Assembly (NCBI GenBank): GCA_003280575.1
Contig: QCEN01000005.1
Coordinates: 27,564 to 91,563, forward strand
DNA from: Prochlorococcus sp. AG-355-P07
GTDB lineage: Bacteria > Cyanobacteriota > Cyanobacteriia > PCC-6307 > Cyanobiaceae
DNA: 64,000 nt
Direction of reading: 5' to 3'
The notes under the pieces were generated by a model. The model had not been told where the DNA came from. It saw only the letters and a list, made by a program, of their open reading frames with translations, and made no database searches. Position 1 is the stretch's first letter. Every line of letters begins with the position of its first letter. Of the stretch, positions 30,213-38,511 are shown piece after piece. The position numbers and the translations under genes were made by a program.

Positions 30213-31009
30213 TACTTTATTAATTTCCTGAGATGACTAGATGTATATTCAACAATCATCACGATAGAAATAATTACGATAAGAACAGCCGCTGCAGTCT
30301 CAAATTCATATCTATCAAAAGCTGTATTTAAGGTAGAACCAATACCTCCTCCCCCAACAATTCCAATTACCGCTGACTCTCTAAAATTAATATCCAATCT
30401 GTATAAAGATAATCCAATAAATCTTGGCATAACTTGAGGCTGGACACCATAATTAACCCATTGAAACCAACTGCTGCCAGTAGATTTGATTGCTTCAGCT
30501 TGGGATTTATTTATGTCTTCAATATCTTCAGATAATAATTTAGCGAAAAACCCTATTGTCGATAAACTCAGAGTTACCATTCCAGCAAAAGGTCCAAAAC
30601 CCATTAACTTAACAAAAAATATTGCTAGGATAACTTCCTGAAAACTCCTCGACAATGTGATAACTCCTCTTGATAAGAAATAAACAAATTTAGGAGCTAT
30701 GTTTTTAGCCGCCCCTAAGGATACAGGTATAGAAATAAGTATCCCCACAATAGTTGCAACAATAGTCATCCATAGACTTTCAAAAATACCTGCCAAAATC
30801 TCATCAGATCTAGTTATAAAATCTGGAGGGAAAAAAGCAAATATAAAATTTTTACCCCTTGGGATCCCTTCAAGAATTCTTTGCCAATCAATTTCGGTAG
30901 TTAGGAAAACAGATAATAAGTAAGTACTAATTATCAAAATTAATCCAATTCTTAATAACCTATTTTTTATTAACGGTTTTCTTTTCCAAATTACTTTCTT
31001 ATCATTCAT
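30212..31009 (-). CDS. phnE: PhnE-type ABC permease
   Basis: 265 residues, six hydrophobic segments, EAA-like loop EAIKSTGSSWFQWVNYGVQP and the following FRESAVIGIVGGGGIG. Same family as 29397 but diverged, so an old duplication. Eleven bases after PhnC. Confidence 0.85.
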   Translation of the reverse strand: MNDKKVIWKRKPLIKNRLLRIGLILIISTYLLSVFLTTEIDWQRILEGIPRGKNFIFAFFPPDFITRSDEILAGIFESLWMTIVATIVGILISIPVSLGAAKNIAPKFVYFLSRGVITLSRSFQEVILAIFFVKLMGFGPFAGMVTLSLSTIGFFAKLLSEDIEDINKSQAEAIKSTGSSWFQWVNYGVQPQVMPRFIGLSLYRLDINFRESAVIGIVGGGGIGSTLNTAFDRYEFETAAAVLIVIISIVMIVEYTSSHLRKLIK

Positions 31010-31020
31010 TTAATATATTC

Positions 31021-31788
31021 CTAATTTGCTGCAGTTTTAGACCAGTCTTCTTCTCCATATATTTTTGTAAGTATTGCCTCTGATAAGCCACTTGGCTTGC
31101 CATCGTAAACAATTTCTCCAGCTTTTAAACCTATTATTCTTTCTGCAAAATTCTGAGCAAGAAAAACATCATGAATATTTATAATCGCAGCAAGATTTCT
31201 TTCATTACATAACTCGCATATTAATCGCATAATTTGCCTGGAATTTTTGGGATCTAAACTAGCGGTAGGTTCATCTACTAAAAGTAACATTGGATTTTGT
31301 ATCAAAGCTCTAGCAATTCCTACTCTTTGCCTCTGCCCTCCTGACAATTCATCGGCTCTTTTATCAAGCATATGCTCTAGTCCAATTCTTTGAAGCAGAC
31401 GGAATGCTTCTTCAATATCTTTTTGAGGAAATTTCCTGAAAAAACTATTCCAAAATCCTACGTAACCTAATCTGCCGGAAAGGACATTTTCCATTACACT
31501 TAATCTTTCTACCAAAGCAAATTCCTGGAAAATCATTCCAATTTGTCTTCTTATTTTTCTTAATTTAGATTTATTTAAAGAAGTAATGTCATTTTTTTCA
31601 TTAGCGAAATAAACTTTCCCTGAAGTGGGCTCAACTAATCTATTTATTGTTCTAATAAAAGTACTTTTACCAGCACCTGAAGGACCGATAAGAGCAACTA
31701 CTTGCCCATTAGGAATTTCTAGGTTTATTCCTTTAAGCGCCTCTTCTCCATTTGGATAAACCTTTTTGAGGTTTATTGTTTTAAGCAT
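31021..31788 (-). CDS. phnC: PhnC-type ABC transporter ATPase
   Basis: 255 residues. Walker [10 protein letters not shown] near 35, Q-loop IFQEFAL, signature [15 protein letters not shown] near 147, Walker [13 protein letters not shown] and the switch His in NIHDVF. Energises import through the two PhnE permeases. Substrate class by context: phosphonate, phosphite or phosphate ester. Confidence 0.9.
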   Translation of the reverse strand: MLKTINLKKVYPNGEEALKGINLEIPNGQVVALIGPSGAGKSTFIRTINRLVEPTSGKVYFANEKNDITSLNKSKLRKIRRQIGMIFQEFALVERLSVMENVLSGRLGYVGFWNSFFRKFPQKDIEEAFRLLQRIGLEHMLDKRADELSGGQRQRVGIARALIQNPMLLLVDEPTASLDPKNSRQIMRLICELCNERNLAAIINIHDVFLAQNFAERIIGLKAGEIVYDGKPSGLSEAILTKIYGEEDWSKTAAN

Positions 31789-31819
31789 TAAGTCTGATTT
31801 TATTTATGATTAAAAATTT

Positions 31820-32818
31820 TTATTTGCAATCATAAACAACACCATTAGCCTTATCTATTTTTCTAATAACATCCCAATCGTGCTTGTGACTTATTGAAAT
31901 GAATCTATCAGCCTTTTTAAATTCTTTATCTAATGTTGAATTATCCCAGTTATAGGTGTAAAAAGCTTGCTTTACTTTTGCAACTACAGCTGGATGTAGA
32001 TTATGAGCATGAGCATAACCTGTCGTTGGGAAGGTTTGGGATTTATAAATAGTTCTTATTTTAGAAGAATCAACAACACCTCTTGCATCCATTCTTGTAA
32101 GAACTGAGTTAGCAATTGGTGCTACTTCATAATCTTTGTTTGCAACACCCATTATTGAATTTTGATGCTTGCCAGAAAAGACTGGGGTGAAATCTTTATT
32201 TGCCTCAAGACCAAATTCTCCTTTAAGAATTGCCGATGGTGCTTTAAATCCTGAATTAGATGTCTTAGATGTAAATGTAACTTTTTTACCTTTTAAATCT
32301 GCAGGAGAATTAATTGGGCTATCAGAAGGTACGATGATTTCCATTTCATAACCGTAAGACAAATCTTTTTTAGCCATCATTCCAAAAGGAACTGCTCCTG
32401 CACATGCTGCTGCCACAGTATTACTACCGGTATTAATTCCTGCTACGTGAAGACGACCAGATCTCATCGCTTCAACTTGTGCAGCATAAGATTGAACTGG
32501 TAAGAATGTTACTTTTTTACCAGTCACCTTAGACATATGTATTACAAAATCTTCCCAAACTTTTGCATAAACGGAGGGGTCTTCAACAGGTGTATATGAG
32601 AACACAATAGTTTCAGGATCTATCCATTCATCTTCGGCAAGGGGTAGATCTGCGAGAAAATCTCCATCTCGATCACAATATTTGCTGTCAACAGTATTAT
32701 TTGGATTGCAATCAGATAAATCTAAATCTCCAATTAAATTTTTTGATTTATTTCCACAACTTGAAATGCTTGCACTGATTATTGATAGACCTAAGACTAT
32801 CTTTAATAAATTATTCAT
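31820..32818 (-). CDS. phnD: PhnD-type substrate-binding lipoprotein
   Basis: 332 residues, ATG start. Signal with lipobox SISSC (Cys near 21). FSYTPVEDPSVYAKVWEDFV, then VEAMRSGRLHVAGINTGSNT and SDSPINSPADLKGKKVTFTS are typical of PhnD/PtxB periplasmic proteins. In Prochlorococcus, homologues bind phosphite or methylphosphonate, but the ligand here cannot be read from sequence. First gene of phnD-phnC-phnE-phnE. Confidence 0.88.
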   Translation of the reverse strand: MNNLLKIVLGLSIISASISSCGNKSKNLIGDLDLSDCNPNNTVDSKYCDRDGDFLADLPLAEDEWIDPETIVFSYTPVEDPSVYAKVWEDFVIHMSKVTGKKVTFLPVQSYAAQVEAMRSGRLHVAGINTGSNTVAAACAGAVPFGMMAKKDLSYGYEMEIIVPSDSPINSPADLKGKKVTFTSKTSNSGFKAPSAILKGEFGLEANKDFTPVFSGKHQNSIMGVANKDYEVAPIANSVLTRMDARGVVDSSKIRTIYKSQTFPTTGYAHAHNLHPAVVAKVKQAFYTYNWDNSTLDKEFKKADRFISISHKHDWDVIRKIDKANGVVYDCK

Positions 32819-33009
32819 TAGTGTTGAATTTATTCTCCATATTTAACTTGCTCTAAAGAGATTAACTTTTTCCCAAAAAGAGTTTAAATTCTGATTAAGT
32901 GTTTTATTTTGAGTTACTCAATTTTTAATCAGATTTATTAAGGAATTAAATAATTTTTAATTTATTTTTAATTTTATAAATTTAGGGTGATTGAATTTAA
33001 GAAATAAAT

Positions 33010-33546
33010 ATGATAATTCCTGAAAAGCAAAATATAGAATTTAAAGAAAATACAATTCTAGAAGTCAAATCAGGAATATTAATAATGGAATCAAAAATCA
33101 AGAATAAGAAAAATATTGTTGGGATAATAAATAAAAATGTTGTAATAAATTTGGAATTATGTAACTACGAAAATATTAAATTAATTACGTTGACAACTTG
33201 CGAAATTAAAACAATTAAAAGAGGGCTATTTTTTTCATCTACAGACTTATTAACAAAAAGTCTAAAAAGAATTGATCAATTGGAAAAACTTTTATTAATA
33301 AGGGATATAAAAAAATCAGAAGAAAAACTAAAAGAATTTCTTTTATACTTATCCTCAATAATTGGCTTAAAAAAAGATAAACATTTTTATCTAAATTTAA
33401 AAGAATTTAATTTTACCCATAAAATTATCGGTAATTCAATTTCTTCAACAAGAGTAACCGTAACAAGAAATTTAAAAATACTAGAAAAAAAAGGTTGGCT
33501 CAAATTTGAAAAAAAAGGTATTTTAATTCCGTTTAAAGATAATTAA
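33010..33546 (+). CDS. Crp/Fnr-type regulator, reduced sensor domain
   Basis: 178 residues, ATG start. The C-terminal part has NFTHKIIGNSISSTRVTVTR then NLKILEKKGWLKFEKKG, a winged helix-turn-helix of Crp type. The N-terminal part is far shorter than the usual cyclic-nucleotide domain and lacks its glycine turns, so the ligand is unknown. It is divergent from phnD, 191 bases away. A role in phosphorus or arsenic response is an inference from position (compare PtrA of MED4). Confidence 0.7.
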   Translation: MIIPEKQNIEFKENTILEVKSGILIMESKIKNKKNIVGIINKNVVINLELCNYENIKLITLTTCEIKTIKRGLFFSSTDLLTKSLKRIDQLEKLLLIRDIKKSEEKLKEFLLYLSSIIGLKKDKHFYLNLKEFNFTHKIIGNSISSTRVTVTRNLKILEKKGWLKFEKKGILIPFKDN

Positions 33547-33598
33547 CTAAGCCTTAATAAAATAGATTTATTTTATATATACAAACAATATCTTTATT

Positions 33599-33904
33599 AT
33601 GTCTTGTTCTATAACATCTGTTTTTACTTTTAAAATTGAAAGCACTTTCGATGAATGGGCTGCAATATTTGATAGTGCAGAAGCAGATAAAAGGCATTCA
33701 GAATTTGATATTAAGCCACTTTTTAGAGGAATAAGTAAGAAAGATCCTCAAAAAGTTATTGTCATTCATCAAGCTCCAGAAGGAAATGTTCAGAAGTTTG
33801 TGGAAGCTAATGGAGACTGGATGGCAACCCATAGAGTTAACCTTTCAACAATGGAAGAATCATCTTGGACTTCTTCAGCTACAACGGAAAGTTGTTGTGA
33901 TTAA
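33599..33904 (+). CDS. DUF3764 protein
   Basis: 101 residues, ATG start. FTFKIESTFDEWAAIFDSAE, FDIKPLFRGISKKDPQKVIV and HQAPEGNVQKFV are the order of DUF3764, a small picocyanobacterial family. Ends with SSATTESCCD, where the CC is odd. Soluble. Function unknown. Confidence 0.7.
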   Translation: MSCSITSVFTFKIESTFDEWAAIFDSAEADKRHSEFDIKPLFRGISKKDPQKVIVIHQAPEGNVQKFVEANGDWMATHRVNLSTMEESSWTSSATTESCCD

Positions 33905-33907
33905 CAA

Positions 33908-34156
33908 ATGAAAAGACTGCTATTCCCACTACTAGCTCTCTCAACTATTTTCCTTGCGAGTTGTACTAATAACTCAAACAAAATAGCTACTCAAAAGATT
34001 TCTGAAACCCAAAAACAGAGAGAAGTTTGTCTCGATTGGTATGGATACAGAATTGATACCAAGAAAGCAATTAATGATTTAAATCTCAAAATCGAAACCG
34101 AATCAGAATTAATGGCTTACTGTGATTTCTTCAAGAATGTAGCTGATACAAAATAA
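33908..34156 (+). CDS. small lipoprotein
   Basis: 82 residues, ATG start. MKRLLFPLLALSTIFLASCT is a lipoprotein signal with lipobox LASC. The DNA of the first 12 codons matches the repeated cassette. Mature part is polar with Cys (EVCLDWYGYRIDTKKAI, LMAYCDFFKNV). Four bases after the DUF3764 gene. Confidence 0.65.
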   Translation: MKRLLFPLLALSTIFLASCTNNSNKIATQKISETQKQREVCLDWYGYRIDTKKAINDLNLKIETESELMAYCDFFKNVADTK

Positions 34157-34172
34157 ATTTTTACAAAAGAAT

Positions 34173-34343
34173 TTATTTTTTGGTGTCTTGCGATCTCATT
34201 TCTTTTTGTGCTTCCCTAATTCTTTCTTCAAAGACTGATCTTCTATATGGAGTAACTTCTCCATTTTTAGTTGCCAAGATTTGGGCTTCATAAAGCCTCT
34301 TGGCTCTTGTAATTTTTTCTCTTATTTGAGAGAGCTCATTCAT
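34173..34343 (-). CDS. small helical protein
   Basis: ATG to TAA, 56 residues, highly charged (NELSQIREKITRAKRLYEAQ, then VTPYRRSVFEERIREAQKEM). Two helices around a short turn. Could bind nucleic acid or protein. Higher G+C than its flanks. Function unknown. Confidence 0.55.
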   Translation of the reverse strand: MNELSQIREKITRAKRLYEAQILATKNGEVTPYRRSVFEERIREAQKEMRSQDTKK

Positions 34344-34494
34344 GATCTTATGCAGTTAATGAGAATCCCGTTCCCTATTCTCATTTCATGCGTCCAAATA
34401 AATTGGATGAACGTAGAAGTAAGCTAACATTAAAAAAAAAGGTCGGATTTAAGATATATTTAAAAAATCTTTAAAAGTAGTTTTTAATAAAATT

Positions 34495-34749
34495 TTAAAT
34501 AGAAATTTTATCTAGAGGTAAAATATTTTGGACAATGATTCTGTCATGATAATTTTCATTCTCTAATGTTTTGTATAGTCTCCTTGATTGAGGTGATTTA
34601 AGGGCATTATTGTAATTTTCAATAAATTCCGAATCATCCAAAATAGATTTATTTTCTCTTTTAAAACTTTCTTGATAAGAATATTTGATATGCCTTATTT
34701 CTTTGACTTGATTTGAGTTTTTGGGAGAAGGTGAATTTTTTTTAATCAT
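34495..34749 (-). CDS. small hypothetical protein
   Basis: 84 residues, ATG start, hydrophilic. SYQESFKRENKSILDDSEFI and NNALKSPQSRRLYKTLENEN suggest helical parts; no motif recognised. Confidence 0.55.
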   Translation of the reverse strand: MIKKNSPSPKNSNQVKEIRHIKYSYQESFKRENKSILDDSEFIENYNNALKSPQSRRLYKTLENENYHDRIIVQNILPLDKISI

Positions 34750-34965
34750 TTATTATTTTTTTATATGATTGTCTTCAATATTTAAGGCGTAAAAATATAG
34801 AATACTTATAAAACCTAAGATTATTGGATTAAGAAGTTATTAAGTAAAAAATAAATTTGTTTAAAAAATTTCTAAATTTCTAAATTAAATATTTTTTCTA
34901 ATAATCAAAAGTTTATTTAATAAGAATTTAATTAAAAGTTAACAATAGATACCTATAAGAAAAAC

Positions 34966-35118
34966 ATGAACAAAAATAAACTTATTAACTTCATTACATT
35001 TTCAATTATTGAAAGTAAAAGAATTGAAGACAGATTATGTTGAAAAGAAATTTATAGCTATCTTACCCAACTAAATAAAAAACAATTAAAAGCAATTGCA
35101 AATGAATTTATCATTTAA
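34966..35118 (+). pseudogene. EFI-tailed microgene interrupted by TGA (paralog of 2417)
   Basis: From ATG 34966 the frame reads 25 codons to TGA 35041-35043 and continues 24 codons to TAA. Against the intact 51-residue protein at 2417 it keeps LI..I..S.I, YL..LN..QL and EFI in place on both sides of the TGA, so the full frame was once one gene. Either pseudogene or readthrough. It ends 7 bases before the lipoprotein gene at 35126. Confidence 0.5.
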
Positions 35119-35125
35119 AAAAAAT

Positions 35126-35527
35126 ATGAAAAAGTTACTGGTTGTATTTATTCTTATTCTTACTTCTTGCAGTACAAAAGATGAATTATCCATTACCCAA
35201 GATGAATTATCCATTACAAAAGATGAAATTTCGATTACGAAAGGTAAATCATCCATTAATGATGAAAAAAAATTATTTTATGTAACTAAAAAAACTGCTG
35301 TTCGTCTTTGTGGAGGTAAATCCAGAATAATTGAAAGTGAAAATGAAGAAATAATCAAAATAGAAGTAAAGGATTTTTCAAATGTTGAAAAAGAAAAATT
35401 TGTTCAATTTACTCTTGTTGAGACAGATAGAAAAGGTGGTAAATATAGAATTGTTAATTGTATTCCAAATAAAGATCCGAAAAAATCGGTAATTAAAACA
35501 ATCAAGACTAATTACAAGTTAAATTAG
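35126..35527 (+). CDS. lipoprotein with heptapeptide repeats
   Basis: 133 residues from ATG 35126; an in-frame ATG at 35096 is upstream, but the lipoprotein signal (KKLLVVFILILTSC) starts at the inner ATG. After the Cys comes a KDELSIT repeat, about 3.5 units of 7 residues (DNA unit 21 bases). Then a folded part with VRLCGG and YRIVNC. Outer or inner membrane anchored. Function unknown. Confidence 0.6.
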   Translation: MKKLLVVFILILTSCSTKDELSITQDELSITKDEISITKGKSSINDEKKLFYVTKKTAVRLCGGKSRIIESENEEIIKIEVKDFSNVEKEKFVQFTLVETDRKGGKYRIVNCIPNKDPKKSVIKTIKTNYKLN

Positions 35528-35547
35528 TCTTAGGTCAACTAGATCAA

Positions 35548-35901
35548 ATGAAAATATTTAAATTTCTATTTGTAATTCCTGTAATAACTTTAATAATTAT
35601 TTTTCAAACCTCTTTGCAAAATAGATATCTAATGGCTTCTGAAATTAGAGATGGAGAAAAAATTTTTAGAAATGTTTGTGCAGGCTGCCATGTAAGAGGG
35701 GGATCAGTTGTTCTTAAAGGATCCAAATCATTAAAACTTTCTGACCTTGAAAAAAGAGGAATAGCAGATGTAAATTCAATAACAATAATTGCTAATGATG
35801 GGATTGGTTTTATGAAGGGTTATAAAAATAAATTAAAGGATGGTGAGGATAAGGTTCTTGCACAATGGATTATTCAAAATGCAGAAAAGGGTTGGGAGTA
35901 A
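35548..35901 (+). CDS. c-type cytochrome, c6-like
   Basis: 117 residues, ATG start, signal peptide to about 31. The heme motif is CAGCH near residue 49-53, and GFMKGYKNKL near 90 supplies the axial Met. DVNSITIIANDGIGFM and VLAQWIIQNAEKGW fit class I cytochrome c6. Carries electrons in the thylakoid lumen or periplasm. Its sequence is atypical (no AYP-MP), so it may be a second c6 and not the main donor to photosystem I. Confidence 0.75.
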   Translation: MKIFKFLFVIPVITLIIIFQTSLQNRYLMASEIRDGEKIFRNVCAGCHVRGGSVVLKGSKSLKLSDLEKRGIADVNSITIIANDGIGFMKGYKNKLKDGEDKVLAQWIIQNAEKGWE

Positions 35902-36270
35902 ATGAAAAGCGTACTTCTTGCATCGTTTTTATTTCTATTAGCTGAATTCTCTTTTGCTGAGGAATTAACTAATTACACAATTACGTCTGATTCTCAAATA
36001 AATACTTTAGAAGGTGATTTAGAGGCTAAAGGAAATGTAGTTATTAAGAGTAATAGCGATAATTTTGAGGCTTATTCTGAAAAGCTTTCTTTTGACAAGG
36101 ATGATAAATCCCTAAAACTTATTGGTAATGTATATGTTAAAAATTTAGAGTCTGAAGGAATTACAATTGAAGAATCATCTGGAGATGAGTTGACCATATT
36201 TACTGATACAGGAATTTTTGAATTCAAATCTCAAAATAAAAATAGAGTAACAACAAAAATTAAATTCTAA
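35902..36270 (+). CDS. LptA/OstA-like periplasmic protein
   Basis: 122 residues, ATG adjoining the previous stop. Signal (MKSVLLASFLFLLAEFSFA). Repeated short strands (LEGDLEAKGNVVIKS, DKSLKLIGNVYVKN, IFEFKSQNKNRVTTKIKF) fit the beta-jellyroll of LptA/OstA. Such proteins bridge lipopolysaccharide between membranes. Pairing with LptF/LptG at 10219 is possible, but the gene is not next to it. Confidence 0.6.
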   Translation: MKSVLLASFLFLLAEFSFAEELTNYTITSDSQINTLEGDLEAKGNVVIKSNSDNFEAYSEKLSFDKDDKSLKLIGNVYVKNLESEGITIEESSGDELTIFTDTGIFEFKSQNKNRVTTKIKF

Positions 36271-36395
36271 ATAAAGGCTTGCTTTTAAAAAAAAGAAGTT
36301 TCTAAAAAGATTGCTTACTTAAATGCTGAAAGGATTTATGACATAAAAAATTAGAGAATTAAAAAAAGATTTAAATACTAGTAAACGTTTTTGGG

Positions 36396-36620
36396 ATGGC
36401 TGATAAGAAAAAGAAAAAGAAATGCAAAAAGAAAAAATGTTCAAACTGGAAAGGAAAATACACTGGTACTAATGTAAGAATAGGTGTTTATAGACACTCG
36501 GGGAAACAAATTGGAATTGAATACCCCGATCAATCTATCGATTTTGATGATTTTATTGTCGTCTCAGATCAAAAAACTTTAGACCAATTGATCAGAAAGA
36601 ATGAAAACCCCAATGATTGA
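36396..36620 (+). CDS. small basic protein with Lys/Cys-rich start
   Basis: 74 residues, ATG start. ADKKKKKKCKKKKCSNWKGK is extremely basic with two Cys. The rest (GVYRHSGKQIGIEYPDQSID, DFDDFIVVSDQKTLDQLI) looks like a small globular domain. Might bind nucleic acid. No family recognised. Confidence 0.6.
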   Translation: MADKKKKKKCKKKKCSNWKGKYTGTNVRIGVYRHSGKQIGIEYPDQSIDFDDFIVVSDQKTLDQLIRKNENPND

Positions 36621-36749
36621 TTAAATTAAATTGAAAGAGCGGTAACTATATTCTTAACGATATTATGTTGAGAATTTAACCAGAATTTAAAGTGATGGAC
36701 TCGCATTTTGAAGAAAAGAAAGAGAATATAAAGAAAAAAGGTAATTCCA

Positions 36750-36980
36750 ATGGTATCAACCAAAATCCCAAAAAGGATTATTAAAAAACAACTTAAAAAG
36801 GGAGTTATTAAGAAACAGCTTAAAAAGGGAGTTATTAAGAAACAGCTTAAAAAGGTTGATAAAGCAATTGTTGAAATTGCAGAAATGAAATTTGAAAATT
36901 ATGAAGAAAAAGAAGAAAAACTAGACGCTCTTGTTTTTTTAAAGAATCAAATATTGACAGAAGCTAGGGAATTACTATGA
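36750..36980 (+). CDS. protein with tandem nonapeptide repeats
   Basis: 76 residues, ATG start. Residues about 9-35 are near-identical copies of KKGVIKKQL (27-base units). The rest is helical (KAIVEIAEMKFENYEEKEEK). The basic repeat could bind polyanions. Stop overlaps the next ATG (ATGA). Confidence 0.55.
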   Translation: MVSTKIPKRIIKKQLKKGVIKKQLKKGVIKKQLKKVDKAIVEIAEMKFENYEEKEEKLDALVFLKNQILTEARELL

Positions 36981-37141
36981 ACGGAAGACTAGACAAGGTT
37001 GCTATGACCAATAAACTAATGCAACTCAAGAGAGAACTGCACTACAAATGTGCGATTGGTGAAAAGGGGAAATGGGAATGTATAGGAGCAAACGATTCTC
37101 TCAACAGAGTGTTTGATGCATTAGATGAGTTTTGGCAGTAA
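36977..37141 (+). CDS. small hypothetical protein
   Basis: ATG to TAA, 54 residues, coupled to the previous gene by ATGA. VAMTNKLMQLKRELHYKCAI and KWECIGANDSLNRVFDALDE; two Cys. Soluble and helical. Function unknown. Confidence 0.6.
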   Translation: MNGRLDKVAMTNKLMQLKRELHYKCAIGEKGKWECIGANDSLNRVFDALDEFWQ

Positions 37142-37362
37142 ATACTAAACAAAAAAAAAGAATTGATATTGCGACTTGTTGGGCTACTAAAAGAATTTCT
37201 GTTATGGATAATCTAGAAAGATATGAAGACATTTATGCAATAGCAGAAGAATTTAGAGAGTGGATACTACATTTAGGAGAAAAGAATGAAAATTTAAGAG
37301 ATTCTTTTTTAAACTTACCAAAGGAATTAAAAGAATTATTAGAACAAAAAGTCAACGATTAA
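37132..37362 (+). CDS. small helical protein
   Basis: 76 residues from TTG 37132, which overlaps the previous gene by 10 bases; an ATG at 37204 would give 52. Helical, charged (MDNLERYEDIYAIAEEFREW, LPKELKELLEQKV). Last of three overlapping small genes. Function unknown. Confidence 0.5.
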   Translation: MAVNTKQKKRIDIATCWATKRISVMDNLERYEDIYAIAEEFREWILHLGEKNENLRDSFLNLPKELKELLEQKVND

Positions 37363-37875
37363 ATGAAACGCTTAGCTTTATTTATTGTTTTCCCACTTAT
37401 ATTTGGTTTTGGAAACGATAAAGCAAGATTATGCGAAGACCTTAAATTTGCAATAAATAAATCAAAAAATGATTATCAGCAAAAAATATCATTTGTAAAA
37501 CAAAGCAAAGAATTTGCTAATGATAAAATTACCAAAATTTATGCAATAGAGACAGAATGGGAGGATCTTTTTGATAGTCCTTATGAAATAGAAAGCTTAT
37601 GTAATGAATATTTCTTAATAAAAGAATTTGATATTGATTTATCTAGTGAATGTTATTTGTTTGAAACTATCTTAAAAAGTGGAAATTATAGTGATGATGA
37701 TTTTGATTTTATGCCAGAAGAAAGAAGACAAAATGCTCAAGATCTTAAAGAAGAATTTAAAGCAAAATATGATCAAATTAATAAACAAGCAAAAGAAGAT
37801 TATTTGTCAGAACAAAAAGAAATGCAGAAAATATATCGAAAGAAAAAATGCGATTTAGTCACTTATGGTTTTTAA
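37363..37875 (+). CDS. secreted helical protein
   Basis: 170 residues, ATG adjoining the previous TAA. Cassette-type start (MKRLALFIVFPLIFGFGNDK). Mature part is helical and charged with Cys at RLCEDL, SLCNEY, SECYLF and KKCDLV. The long charged helix (DLKEEFKAKYDQINKQAKED) may be a coiled coil. Function unknown. Followed directly by an orphan copy of the same cassette. Confidence 0.6.
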   Translation: MKRLALFIVFPLIFGFGNDKARLCEDLKFAINKSKNDYQQKISFVKQSKEFANDKITKIYAIETEWEDLFDSPYEIESLCNEYFLIKEFDIDLSSECYLFETILKSGNYSDDDFDFMPEERRQNAQDLKEEFKAKYDQINKQAKEDYLSEQKEMQKIYRKKKCDLVTYGF

Positions 37876-37917
37876 ATGAAACGCTTACTACTTGCACCGC
37901 TAATAGTTAATAATTGA
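37876..37917 (+). repeat. orphan MKRLL signal-peptide cassette
   Basis: ATG directly after the preceding TAA; MKRLLLAPLIVNN then stop. The DNA ATGAAACGCTTACTACTT is identical to 18043. The bases after the stop (AAGCCAAT) recall the tail of the MVVM element. Confidence 0.5.
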
Positions 37918-37967
37918 AAGCCAATTTAGAAAGAATCGTATACCATTTGTAAAAATCAAAATCTTTA

Positions 37968-38333
37968 ATGCAAAAAACTATTTTAATTGGTTTAATTGCT
38001 GGCATTGCAGGGCTTGCTATTGGTTATAAAGTTCCAAAAGACAAGAATGTTGGTTATGTAATGATTTCTGGCAGGGTTACAAATCCAGAACAAGCAGGTA
38101 AATACTTTTCAAAAGTAAATGATGTCGTTGTTAAAGGTTGCGGAGCAAAGACATTATCAGTTGATTTCGAGACTGATGTTAGAGAGGGATATGACGGGCC
38201 TTTCTCTGTACTTTCACAATTCCCTAGTAAACAAGCAGCAATTGATTGTTATGAAGGACCATATCAAGAATTAATTCCATTAAGAAAAGGAGCTTTAGAT
38301 ATGAATTTTCGAATAATTGAAAGAAATAGATAA
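37968..38333 (+). CDS. DUF1330-like anchored protein
   Basis: 121 residues, ATG start. N-terminal helix (TILIGLIAGIAGLAIGY). Then VGYVMISGRVTNPEQAGKYF, FSVLSQFPSKQAAIDCYEGP and YQELIPLRKGALDMNFRIIE match DUF1330 (ferredoxin-like fold). The membrane anchor is unusual, as most DUF1330 proteins are soluble. Function unknown. Confidence 0.7.
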   Translation: MQKTILIGLIAGIAGLAIGYKVPKDKNVGYVMISGRVTNPEQAGKYFSKVNDVVVKGCGAKTLSVDFETDVREGYDGPFSVLSQFPSKQAAIDCYEGPYQELIPLRKGALDMNFRIIERNR

Positions 38334-38405
38334 AAAAAGAGGAGTAGGCTGCACCAAAGCCCCAAAAATAACCGCACTGCGTAAACATAGTATTAACTTT
38401 TGATT

Positions 38406-38447
38406 GATTGACAGTCGATCTAAAATAAGGGGCAATTATCCCCTTTT
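38406..38447 (+). repeat. GATTGAC palindrome plus terminator, copy 7
   Basis: GATTGACAGTCGATC, TAAAAT, AAGGGG (38427) / CCCCTT (38440) and T4. The only copy with a fully paired hairpin. Between the DUF1330 and HAD genes. Confidence 0.8.
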
Positions 38448-38511
38448 AATTAGCTATCTTTAAAAAGATATTCGAAATTTTAAAAGCAAATAAAAAAATA
38501 TTTCTATAAAG

